Of a DNA stretch of 10,949 nucleotides, positions 4,998-10,949 are shown piece after piece. Every line of letters starts with the position of its first letter. Position 1 is the first letter of the stretch. The position numbers and the translations under genes are program-made. The notes under the pieces were generated by a model. It was given only the letters and a program-made list of their open reading frames with translations. It was not told where the DNA came from and did no database searches. This stretch comes from Candidatus Methanophaga sp. GoMg3.2 (GTDB taxonomy: Archaea; Halobacteriota; Syntropharchaeia; Alkanophagales; Methanospirareceae). Location: contig QBUN01000359.1 of NCBI GenBank assembly GCA_013180565.1, forward strand, positions 1 through 10,949, in the 5' to 3' direction.

Positions 4998-6251
4998 CTA
5001 TTTTATAATATACTCCTCCCCTAGTTTAGGTGCTATTGCCTCACATCCGATATTATCTCTCGCCCATGCTGCAAACTCGTTGGTATGTTCTCCATGAACC
5101 ATGAACACGACCTCAGTGCCATTCTTGCAAAATCGTGACACCAAATCCTTCAGCTCGGAATCACCGGCATGTGCTGAGAAGTCATATTGCTCTACACTTG
5201 CACTTACTTTCACCACCTTGCCATCTACTTCCACATGACCGTTCTCTATTAATCGCCTACCGTTCGTCCCTTCTATTTGATAGCCCGTGAGCAGCACTTT
5301 GCTCTTAGGATCTTTGTGTATCTTCTTCAGATAATAGAGCACGGGTCCGCCATTAAGCATTCCCGCAGTGGTGACAATTACAGAGGGTTTAGAAAAAATG
5401 TTCTTTCGCCTCGTCATGTTTACAAACTGTGCATTATTAAATGCATCATTCAATGCTTTCGCGTTTTTCAAGAACGAGGGATGATTCTTGAACAGACGGA
5501 ATACTCCTAGACCCATACCATCTACATATGGCGTAATACCATACGAATGCAGAATCATCACGACCTCCTGTGTCCTGCCAACCGCAAAACAGGGCACAAT
5601 CACATTACCTCCAGAAGCTAAAGTTTCCTTAATAGAGTCTATGAACTCATGCTCCATTTCCTGCCGGTCTCTATGCTCTCTATTGTAATATGTGCTCTCT
5701 AGGAGTAAGATGTCGGAGGCGGGAAACTCAGAAGGGGCAGCGCTTTTCATTAATCTTGTCTCATCCATTCTTATGTCTCCAGTGTAAAACAAGCTGATGT
5801 CCTCACTCGCTTTTCGCAGATACGTTGCTGAACTTCCCGGTATGTGTCCGGCATTATATAATTCGAACTCATAATCTGAGCCGTTTAATGCTACCCGCTC
5901 ACCATAAGCGACTGTGCGCGTATGCTCATCCATTTTTCTTATGTCCTCTTCGTCAAAGAATGCAAATCCCTGATCCTTACCTACTTTTATTGTGTCTCTA
6001 CCCAAAAGGATAGTTAAATCCCTTGTCACAGAGGTCATATACACCTTAGGTACCATCAAACTCGGGACCATGCCTGAATGGTCGAGATGAGCATGTGAAA
6101 CAATAACAGCCTCAGGCGAGATATTCCCATTATTTAAAGGTACCTCTGGCGGGTCTGAGGGCCGCATCCCATAATCTAAGAGGACTCTATCATCCACTAA
6201 TATTGCAGAACGTCCTACTTCGTTACAGCCGCCGAGAAATTTTAATTTCAT
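4998..6251 (-). CDS. Metallo-beta-lactamase / beta-CASP RNase, aCPSF2-type
   Basis: A 417-residue RNase related to the eukaryotic 3'-end processing factor CPSF73. The metallo-beta-lactamase motifs are complete: HAHLDH at residues 53-58, His136 in AGHIPGSS, and Asp159 in FYTGDIR. The beta-CASP motifs are also present: LLLESTY (Glu185), SAHAG (His361) and VHGEH (His387). The protein starts directly with MKLKFLGGCNEVGRSA, so it lacks the N-terminal KH domains of aCPSF1; its length fits the archaeal aCPSF2 group (about 420 aa) rather than RNase J, though exo- versus endonuclease action cannot be read from sequence. It cleaves RNA in the cytoplasm with two zinc ions. It follows eS1 with a 10-base gap, and the ribosome binding site is probably the GAAGG in the last eS1 codons, so translation is likely coupled. 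Confidence 0.9.
   Translation of the reverse strand: MKLKFLGGCNEVGRSAILVDDRVLLDYGMRPSDPPEVPLNNGNISPEAVIVSHAHLDHSGMVPSLMVPKVYMTSVTRDLTILLGRDTIKVGKDQGFAFFDEEDIRKMDEHTRTVAYGERVALNGSDYEFELYNAGHIPGSSATYLRKASEDISLFYTGDIRMDETRLMKSAAPSEFPASDILLLESTYYNREHRDRQEMEHEFIDSIKETLASGGNVIVPCFAVGRTQEVVMILHSYGITPYVDGMGLGVFRLFKNHPSFLKNAKALNDAFNNAQFVNMTRRKNIFSKPSVIVTTAGMLNGGPVLYYLKKIHKDPKSKVLLTGYQIEGTNGRRLIENGHVEVDGKVVKVSASVEQYDFSAHAGDSELKDLVSRFCKNGTEVVFMVHGEHTNEFAAWARDNIGCEAIAPKLGEEYIIK
5001..5010 (-). promoter_or_regulatory. TATA box for tRNA-Gly, inside the end of the RNase gene
   Basis: TTATAAAATA on the minus strand is centred about 30 bases before the tRNA 5' end at 4975. It overlaps the final codons of the upstream aCPSF2-type gene (encoding Tyr-Ile-Ile-Lys-stop). 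Confidence 0.55.
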
Positions 6252-6261
6252 TTTAGTTTAA

Positions 6262-6858
6262 TTAACCTTCTTTACTCTGCACTGGAGCTAAGCCCCTTTC
6301 CGTTTTAGTTATCTCCACTCTCCGCACAGGGTATACCTTCTTCGCAACCTTGTATATATCCGCCGAGAGTTTACCAAGTATTATCTCCTGTATATATTTG
6401 CTAAGTTCTAAGCTACTGGCTCTATTTTTAATTTCCTCAGCCATTATCTTCCGTATCTGCTTTATCTGTGCTTCACTTGCTTTCTTTAGCGTAAAACAGG
6501 ATGATTTTACACGAATGGTCTCGCCATCCTTTGTCAGAACATCCACATTAGACTCGATTTTCGAGCTCCTCTTCCGCGCTAAACTACGTAGATAGCCACC
6601 ATTTACCTTATGCCCTATGAATCGTGTATGAGCGTTATTATGCTCGACTTCAGAGATTTCAAATATTAATTTCAAATTTGAATTCTTTATCAGCTTACCT
6701 GTGAGGTCTCCCACAGTCATTTCCACTCTTCTACCTATTAACTTGGCGGGATCATCTGCCACCGTATCCCCTGCTGTCACATCGCCAAACATCTTCGGTG
6801 CTACTACCGTGTACCACTCTTTTGATTTCCACTTATCTTTCAGTCTTTTCTTCGCCAG
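6262..6858 (-). CDS. rps3ae: 30S ribosomal protein eS1 (S3Ae), probable CTG start
   Basis: The protein matches archaeal eS1, a small-subunit platform protein. The region from ATG at 6792 encodes MFGDVTAGDTVADDPAKLIG and the conserved GGYLRSLARKRSSKI (about residues 88-102 of the full form) and ends in PVRRVEITKTERGL. The conserved N-terminus of the family lies upstream of that ATG in the same frame: AKKRLKDKWKSKEWYTVVAPK. The only in-frame codon fitting the usual Met-Ala-Lys-Lys start is CTG at 6858-6856; a TGA is four codons upstream and no ATG, GTG or TTG lies between. AAGGAG about 11 bases before the CTG supports it. Full length is then 198 aa, the normal family size. It is followed closely by the aCPSF2-type gene. 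Confidence 0.9.
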   Translation of the reverse strand: MAKKRLKDKWKSKEWYTVVAPKMFGDVTAGDTVADDPAKLIGRRVEMTVGDLTGKLIKNSNLKLIFEISEVEHNNAHTRFIGHKVNGGYLRSLARKRSSKIESNVDVLTKDGETIRVKSSCFTLKKASEAQIKQIRKIMAEEIKNRASSLELSKYIQEIILGKLSADIYKVAKKVYPVRRVEITKTERGLAPVQSKEG

Positions 6859-6908
6859 TTGTACTCACACTCCTTCTTTTCTTTTCTTTCTTATTAAGAA
6901 TGAAATCA

Positions 6909-6920
6909 TCATATATAAGC
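6909..6920 (-). promoter_or_regulatory. TATA box for eS1-aCPSF2, embedded in the purQ stop region
   Basis: CTTATATATGA on the minus strand is a good archaeal TATA box about 55 bases before the CTG start of eS1. It coincides with the last codons of purQ (Ala-Tyr-Ile-stop), so eS1 may have its own promoter despite following purQ. Confidence 0.55.
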
Positions 6921-7757
6921 CTTCCTACTAAGGTAATTCAATACCGCTTCAAATATAGCTTTACCATCCCCGTATGCACCCCTTCCTTCTTCTCCCCCCT
7001 TCGCTCTTCTTGACCATTCAGAATCCAAAAAGGCATAAAAAGCCCTTTCCGGATGCGGCATCAAGCCCAATATAATCCCGCTTGGGTCACATATCCCTGC
7101 GATATTATCCACCGAACCGTTAGGGTTCCAGGGATATGAGGCATAACCACCTTCAGGGTCAATATAGCGGAATACAATCTGATCGTTCTCCTCCAGAAGC
7201 TGTAGATACGCCTCTCGCCTTTTCTCACTGATGAAAAACTTACCCTCTGCATGTGCGCAAGGCATCTTCATGATGTGCCCGTTCTCTATCCCCTTCGTGA
7301 AAACACAGTTCCCACGATTTTCCTGTCTCAGGTATACCGATCGGCATTCAAAGCGAGCGGAATCGTTTGTTGTCAATGCTGCCTGCTGCAGCCCTACTTT
7401 TTCATCTGCTAATCCCGGCAGTAACCCCATTTCCACTAATACCTGAAATCCATTACATATCCCCAAGATAGGTTTACCATCGCGTATAAAATCGTCTATC
7501 TCTTCACCTAATGTACCTTTTATCCGCGCAGCCAGTATTGCCCCGGCGCGTATATAATCGCCGGAAGAGAAGCCACCGGGTATCACTAACAGATCATAAT
7601 CATTTAGTTTCCTCTTCTCTCGCTCTTTTACCGCACCTATCAATTGTTTCAAGTGCACAATCTCTGCCGCTGCACCTAGCCGCTTAAAAGAGCGAAACGT
7701 CTCAAGCTCGCAGTTCGTTCCTTCTATCTGCAATACGCATATTCTCGCTGGCATCAT
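6909..7757 (-). CDS. purQ: Phosphoribosylformylglycinamidine synthase subunit PurQ
   Basis: A 282-residue class I glutamine amidotransferase that supplies ammonia to PurL in step four of purine synthesis. The triad is visible: nucleophile Cys101 in GICNGFQ, then His235 and Glu237 in MPHPERA. The N-terminal ICVLQIEGTNCELET and PGGFSSGDYIRAGAI (residues 60-74) are diagnostic of PurQ. It is longer than the bacterial small form (about 227 aa); the extra residues are mainly at 140-200 and in a C-terminal Arg/Gly-rich segment near 248-265. Two Met codons start the frame; no Shine-Dalgarno precedes them, while TATA-like sequence lies at 7764-7800 on the minus strand, so a leaderless or very short-leader message is likely. 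PurL and PurS are not in the window. Confidence 0.93.
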   Translation of the reverse strand: MMPARICVLQIEGTNCELETFRSFKRLGAAAEIVHLKQLIGAVKEREKRKLNDYDLLVIPGGFSSGDYIRAGAILAARIKGTLGEEIDDFIRDGKPILGICNGFQVLVEMGLLPGLADEKVGLQQAALTTNDSARFECRSVYLRQENRGNCVFTKGIENGHIMKMPCAHAEGKFFISEKRREAYLQLLEENDQIVFRYIDPEGGYASYPWNPNGSVDNIAGICDPSGIILGLMPHPERAFYAFLDSEWSRRAKGGEEGRGAYGDGKAIFEAVLNYLSRKAYI

Positions 7758-7843
7758 TTAATTGTATATAAAGTATAACTTCTACCCATAAATTTAATTT
7801 ATGACGCAGAGTTACACGGATTTATTTAACTTGACATTGTTGA

Positions 7844-8392
7844 TTAATATGATCTGTGTCCATAATTGATTTTAGTTTGTTCGACAGTGCCCATTGCGAC
7901 CATAAGCACACCAACTACCGTTTTTCCATCTTTTATCTCGCCCTTTCTTATCAATGCTAATATATCACTCAATTCCACAAACGTTACTGGCAGTTCAGCG
8001 TCAGAAACTTTCGTTAGCTCATTCGCTTTATAGATGTATATTATCTCACTACTATAACCAGGAGCAGGTAAATATTCAGTAAGTTTATACAATTTGGAAG
8101 CTTGAAAGCCCGTCTCTTCAATTAGTTCGCGCATGGCACATTCCTCGTGCGATTCGCCTTCTTCAAGCGTGCCGGCCGGTATCTCCAAGGTGTTACGTTC
8201 AACAGCCTTCCTGTATTGCTCCACTAACAGTACCTTCCCATCCGTCAAAGAAACAATAGCGGCTGCACCGGGATGAACAAGAATTTCACGTGTTTTCGTC
8301 CGCCCATCGGGTAATAAAACGGTATCAAGCCGTAACTGTACAACTTTACCTCTATATAGTTGCTTACTCTCAATTGTCTTCGCTTCATTCAT
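7844..8392 (-). CDS. Nudix hydrolase, ADP-ribose pyrophosphatase type
   Basis: The Nudix box GX5EX7REUXEEXGU is perfect: Gly77, Glu83, then RELIEETGF at 91-99 (numbered from the TTG at 8401). A proline 16 residues after the box glycine (Pro114, in YLPAPGYSSE) is the mark of ADP-ribose pyrophosphatases, and the upstream VLLVEQYRKAVERNTLEIPAG is typical of the same group. It probably hydrolyses ADP-ribose to AMP and ribose 5-phosphate with Mg2+. The open frame reaches TTG at 8401; I prefer ATG at 8392 (MNEAKTIESKQLYRGKVV, 182 aa) because the family begins about there. No clear ribosome binding site is seen. It stands alone, 86 bases before purQ on the same strand and divergent from the methyltransferase. 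Confidence 0.9.
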   Translation of the reverse strand: MNEAKTIESKQLYRGKVVQLRLDTVLLPDGRTKTREILVHPGAAAIVSLTDGKVLLVEQYRKAVERNTLEIPAGTLEEGESHEECAMRELIEETGFQASKLYKLTEYLPAPGYSSEIIYIYKANELTKVSDAELPVTFVELSDILALIRKGEIKDGKTVVGVLMVAMGTVEQTKINYGHRSY

Positions 8393-8550
8393 AGTGATCA
8401 ATAATATGTATCTGCATCTTATTGGTTTTTGCAGAGATTTCTGAATGAGTCACTATAATTACTTTAAAGGTGAAAATAATAGGATATATGAAGGAGATTG
8501 AAATCATGAAAGCTGGTGTTGCACAAGTCTATTATTAAAAAAGTCTTCGG
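8393..8550. other. Intergenic stretch with a 16-codon reading frame
   Basis: This spacer separates the leftward Nudix gene from the rightward methyltransferase. On the plus strand an AGGTGA at 8468-8473 precedes an ATG at 8488, and AAGGAGATT at 8491-8499 precedes an in-frame ATG at 8506. The frame encodes only MKEIEIMKAGVAQVYY before a TAA at 8536-8538. The good ribosome binding site on such a short frame suggests a decayed gene start or a tiny peptide; I see no other feature here. Confidence 0.3.
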
Positions 8551-8606
8551 AATCTTCAGAAATATCAGTTATTCCCCTCTTTATCATCAAATAGCATATT
8601 TAAAGC
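8551..8606 (+). promoter_or_regulatory. Promoter of the methyltransferase-HAD operon, copy 1 of a repeated block
   Basis: The TATA element is ATATTTAAAGC at 8596-8606, about 26 bases before the ATG at 8628, which fits a leaderless or nearly leaderless message. The block 8551-8603 aligns without gaps to 10700-10752 with 41 of 53 identical bases by my hand count; AAATAGCxTATTTAA is the best-conserved part. Confidence 0.6.
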
Positions 8607-8627
8607 GAAAGGTCTTTAATAACTATA

Positions 8628-9833
8628 ATGAAAGAGAGTGCAAAAAGCGTCTACAAGCGTGATGCGATAAACTATTACGACCAGCCAATGAGAAGTTCTC
8701 GATACGATCCTGTGAAGGTACGTTGGGAAGATAAGATATGCCAGGACCATTATCGTAAGATGGTCAATAGACTGACAGAAGCAGGAGAGAAGTTACGCAT
8801 CCTCGATTTCGGCTGTGGTATCGGATATGGATATCACCTCATATCAAATATCCTTGATGATGACGTACCGATTGACGCTAATAATTGTAAGCTACTGGAT
8901 AAAGATGATATTGAGTATTATGTGGGTTTTGACAACAATCCTGACCTGGTGGAGATTGCAAATGATAGATATAAAGATGATGAGAAGGTAATGATCCACC
9001 AACACGACTTTTTGAGGGACGAATACCCTGCGAAACCATTCAATCTCTATTTCTCCTCTGGCGTTCCGTTCTCCCATCTAAAAGATGATGAATTTAAATC
9101 ACTCCTTGAGAAGATATTTGGTCATATCAAAAGTTTTGAGCGGTCTGCATTTATTGTCGTTGATGTTCTGGGAAGGTATTCGATTGAATGGCAATCGCAA
9201 TGGAAAGCTCCATCGTGGCATATTTATAATATGTCATTCTTCAGCGATGGGAATGATGCCGAGCCTATATATATGAAGTTCTGGGGAAAAGAATTAAACG
9301 ACTTTGTGCTAGAAGCCGCAAAAAAAGCAGGTGTTAAAGCGGAATGCTTTGATACGTTTGATCGTTCTATCTTCATTGGCAGGCATATAGACACGAGTAA
9401 CTTCAATCCGAACCTGAAGAAGACGAGAGCGATGGTGAATATGTTGTTTTATCCACTACAACGGGCTCCTTTAACTGATATGTTCATGGACTACACGTAT
9501 GTGGGAGCTCCCGAAGATGTCCAGGAGCATTATAAGTGGATCACATATTGCTGGAATTATACTCTTGCGACCGCATGCAGCTATCTTGATATACCAATTC
9601 CTGATTGGTTTAAAATCAATGAGGCATACTCAATCCCAGCATCTTTGAAGAGCAGCCAGGAGCAGCTCGGCCGGGTCGTCAAAGATAAAGAGAGATATAA
9701 GCAGACAGACGACTTCAGGGCGGATGTTTTTGAGCCCTTGTTAGGGCAGCTTCTTCGCAATATCGAACGCGATTATTCAGAAGGTTTAGGCGCAGCACAC
9801 ACGCTCATATCTATCTTTGAGGTGAGTCCATGA
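8628..9833 (+). CDS. Class I SAM-dependent methyltransferase, substrate unknown
   Basis: A 401-residue protein. The SAM-binding motif I is RILDFGCGIGYGYHL at residues 57-71; the acidic motif II is GFDNNPD at 100-106, and QHDF at 125-128 is the adenine-contact motif. The post-motif region FSSGVPFSH (142-150) replaces the usual aromatic/asparagine loop. An insertion between motif I and II (about residues 76-95) is longer than normal. After the Rossmann part ends near residue 255, about 145 residues remain (DMFMDYTYVGAPEDVQEHYKWI and on), rich in aromatics and helical in appearance, which I do not recognise and which may bind the substrate. ATG at 8628 has no Shine-Dalgarno, but a TATA lies at the leaderless distance. 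The stop overlaps the next gene by four bases (ATGA), so the two are translationally coupled. Confidence 0.75.
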   Translation: MKESAKSVYKRDAINYYDQPMRSSRYDPVKVRWEDKICQDHYRKMVNRLTEAGEKLRILDFGCGIGYGYHLISNILDDDVPIDANNCKLLDKDDIEYYVGFDNNPDLVEIANDRYKDDEKVMIHQHDFLRDEYPAKPFNLYFSSGVPFSHLKDDEFKSLLEKIFGHIKSFERSAFIVVDVLGRYSIEWQSQWKAPSWHIYNMSFFSDGNDAEPIYMKFWGKELNDFVLEAAKKAGVKAECFDTFDRSIFIGRHIDTSNFNPNLKKTRAMVNMLFYPLQRAPLTDMFMDYTYVGAPEDVQEHYKWITYCWNYTLATACSYLDIPIPDWFKINEAYSIPASLKSSQEQLGRVVKDKERYKQTDDFRADVFEPLLGQLLRNIERDYSEGLGAAHTLISIFEVSP

Positions 9834-10693
9834 ACTTCCGCTTCTTGACCGATTGTGGTTATCTACCAGCAGATCAGTTGAATGAACGAGACTGGAGCGA
9901 TATAACATTGAGCAGAGAGGATGCAAGGGCTATAACGGCGCAAGTATTCAGCATATCCGAAGATATAAACCCGGTCCAGTTTTTGTCCATTGCGGACCGG
10001 CGGATTATTTTGTATTTTTATTGCGATCGAGATATTGATTATTCTTGGTTTAGTAGAAGACTGGAGGGACGAGAGGGGTTCGCCGATAAATACAGGGCAA
10101 ACTGCACCGACTACGGGATATTAGTCGCAAAGAGGAATATCCACAAAGGGAATGCACTCAAGCAATTCGCTTCGATGATCAATCTTCCAGTAGATAAGAT
10201 TGCGAAGTTCGGTGATCAGGGGCAAAAAGGAGGGAATGACCATGAACTCCTTGCATATCCCGGAAGTTTCTCTGTTTACCGTCATGATAAAGCTAACAGC
10301 AACACATTTAACAGTCATGAAGCGTTCAATATATCAAATGCTGCGGGAACGCTATGGGTGCTTGAGCGATTGAACTTTGTATCACCGGATAATACACGAA
10401 TCGATGCCTTGCAGGATATGCCCTTCATTCAATTTAAGCAGACTTATCAGGCAGCAGCCTTTGATATGGATGGTACACTCATATCTGATGGTGAATCACG
10501 ACCTTCTGATGCGATGTATAGGATGCTGGCTGCGTTGCTTGAAAAAGGAATACCGATCGCGATTATAACAGCAAGAAACGCAGAAGAGATAGACCACATG
10601 TTTTTGCGTGGATTCAATGGAGTTCTTGATGAGCCTTCAAAGAATCTCTTCTTATTCTTGTGCAACGGGGCTGCGCTGCTAAACAGTCATTAA
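9830..10693 (+). CDS. HAD superfamily (subfamily IIB-like) protein with circularly permuted motif order
   Basis: A 287-residue protein whose HAD phosphatase motifs appear in reversed halves. Residues 103-110 (NIHKGNAL, Lys106) are motif III and 127-138 (FGDQGQKGGNDH; Asp129, Asn136, Asp137) are motif IV, followed by GSFSVYR as in Cof/phosphomannomutase-type proteins. Motif I comes only later: AFDMDGTLI at 210-218 (Asp212 nucleophile, Asp214), then motif II IAIITARN (Thr247) and CNGAALLNSH, which in ordinary family members leads into the cap. The first 100 residues read like the cap. All four motifs are present once, total length equals a normal single HAD-IIB protein, and a stop and promoter follow, so permutation is the simplest reading; fusion of two half-HADs is the alternative. 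Start overlaps the methyltransferase stop. The likely role is a phosphatase acting with it. Confidence 0.75.
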   Translation: MNFRFLTDCGYLPADQLNERDWSDITLSREDARAITAQVFSISEDINPVQFLSIADRRIILYFYCDRDIDYSWFSRRLEGREGFADKYRANCTDYGILVAKRNIHKGNALKQFASMINLPVDKIAKFGDQGQKGGNDHELLAYPGSFSVYRHDKANSNTFNSHEAFNISNAAGTLWVLERLNFVSPDNTRIDALQDMPFIQFKQTYQAAAFDMDGTLISDGESRPSDAMYRMLAALLEKGIPIAIITARNAEEIDHMFLRGFNGVLDEPSKNLFLFLCNGAALLNSH

Positions 10694-10699
10694 TCTCGA

Positions 10700-10754
10700 A
10701 ATCTTCATAAAACCCCGTTATTTTCCTATTTATCCGTAAATAGCCTATTTAAGC
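10700..10754 (+). promoter_or_regulatory. Promoter copy 2 of the repeated block
   Basis: CTATTTAAGC at 10745-10754 is the TATA element, about 28 bases before the ATG at 10781. The block 10700-10752 aligns without gaps to 8551-8603 upstream of the methyltransferase gene, implying shared regulation or duplication. Confidence 0.6.
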
Positions 10755-10780
10755 TTGCATGTGTATAGTTATTTTATACT

Positions 10781-10949
10781 ATGCGTTCCATCGAGCTAAA
10801 CGGTCTGCTTCAGGTGGAGGTCAAGGTGCCGATGAGTCATTCGCAGGTTGATGGTGGTATAAGGATGTTGTAAGAGAAGATAGCTTCTTGAAACTTCACG
10901 ACAAGTTATGGGAAGACATTGACTTAGCCTATGACGATACGCTTGAACG
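10781..10949 (+). pseudogene. 5' part of an unrecognised gene, apparently frameshifted, cut by window edge
   Basis: An ATG at 10781 opens a 30-codon frame encoding MRSIELNGLLQVEVKVPMSH and then a stop TAA at 10871-10873. Beginning before that stop, another frame is open from 10852 to the window end and encodes a peptide that looks genuinely coding: KDVVREDSFLKLHDKLWEDI followed by DLAYDDTLE. It has no start codon of its own nearby. The simplest reading is one gene with a single-base insertion or deletion around 10850-10865, either real or a sequence error. The gene has a good TATA box but no Shine-Dalgarno. I do not recognise either half. Alternatively the first frame is a short peptide and a second gene starts downstream of the window. 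Confidence 0.4.

Noticed and set aside
7801..7830. GACGCAGAGTTACACGGATTT downstream of the Nudix gene resembles the GCAGAG units around the GxxExxY gene.
   Set aside because: Only the GCAGAG core is shared, there is no inverted partner nearby and no GxxExxY gene here; chance or a very old remnant cannot be told apart.

Overview
The window reads as euryarchaeal, most likely from a methanogen-related lineage (methanogen or ANME-1/Syntrophoarchaeum-like). Supporting this are archaeal-type ribosomal proteins uS14, uS8 and eS1, an archaeal aCPSF2-type RNase, an intron-bearing tRNA-Gly, a DUF2124 protein (a family I associate with methanogens), PocR/histidine-kinase remnants, and AT-rich TATA boxes upstream of most genes. 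The lineage is inferred from gene content only.

Layout. 1-479 (-): 5' part of an integral-membrane CTP-dependent polyprenol/diacylglycerol-type kinase, divergent from a small winged-helix regulator (615-899, +). 1069-1681 (+): uS14 and uS8, a pair cut off from the rest of the usual spc cluster. 1692-2117 (-): a GxxExxY (PD-(D/E)XK-like) gene bounded by inverted repeats built of 9-bp units, looking like a small mobile cassette. 2157-3680 (-): a LeuA/CimA-type synthase. 3681-4346: a gene graveyard holding a histidine-kinase ATPase fragment, a PocR-domain fragment and, between them, nested palindromes that could fold as a branched RNA. 4347-4823 (+): DUF2124 protein, convergent with tRNA-Gly(GCC), which has a 75-nt intron at 37/38. 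4998-7757 (-): aCPSF2-type RNase, eS1 and PurQ in one strand-consistent block; eS1 appears to start at CTG. 7844-8392 (-): Nudix ADP-ribose pyrophosphatase-like protein. 8628-10693 (+): a two-gene operon of an unassigned SAM methyltransferase and an overlapping HAD-family protein whose motifs are in circularly permuted order. From 10781 (+): the start of another gene, apparently frameshifted, behind a near copy of the methyltransferase promoter.

How the genes work together. The left and middle parts are housekeeping: translation (uS14, uS8, eS1, tRNA-Gly), RNA 3'-end processing (aCPSF2), purine synthesis (PurQ), branched-chain or citramalate synthesis (LeuA/CimA), nucleotide clean-up (Nudix). 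The accessory material is the GxxExxY cassette, the decayed sensor kinase region, and the right-hand methyltransferase/HAD operon. The last is the best candidate for something undescribed: an unassigned methyltransferase translationally coupled to a permuted HAD phosphatase, with a 53-nt upstream promoter block repeated before the next gene.
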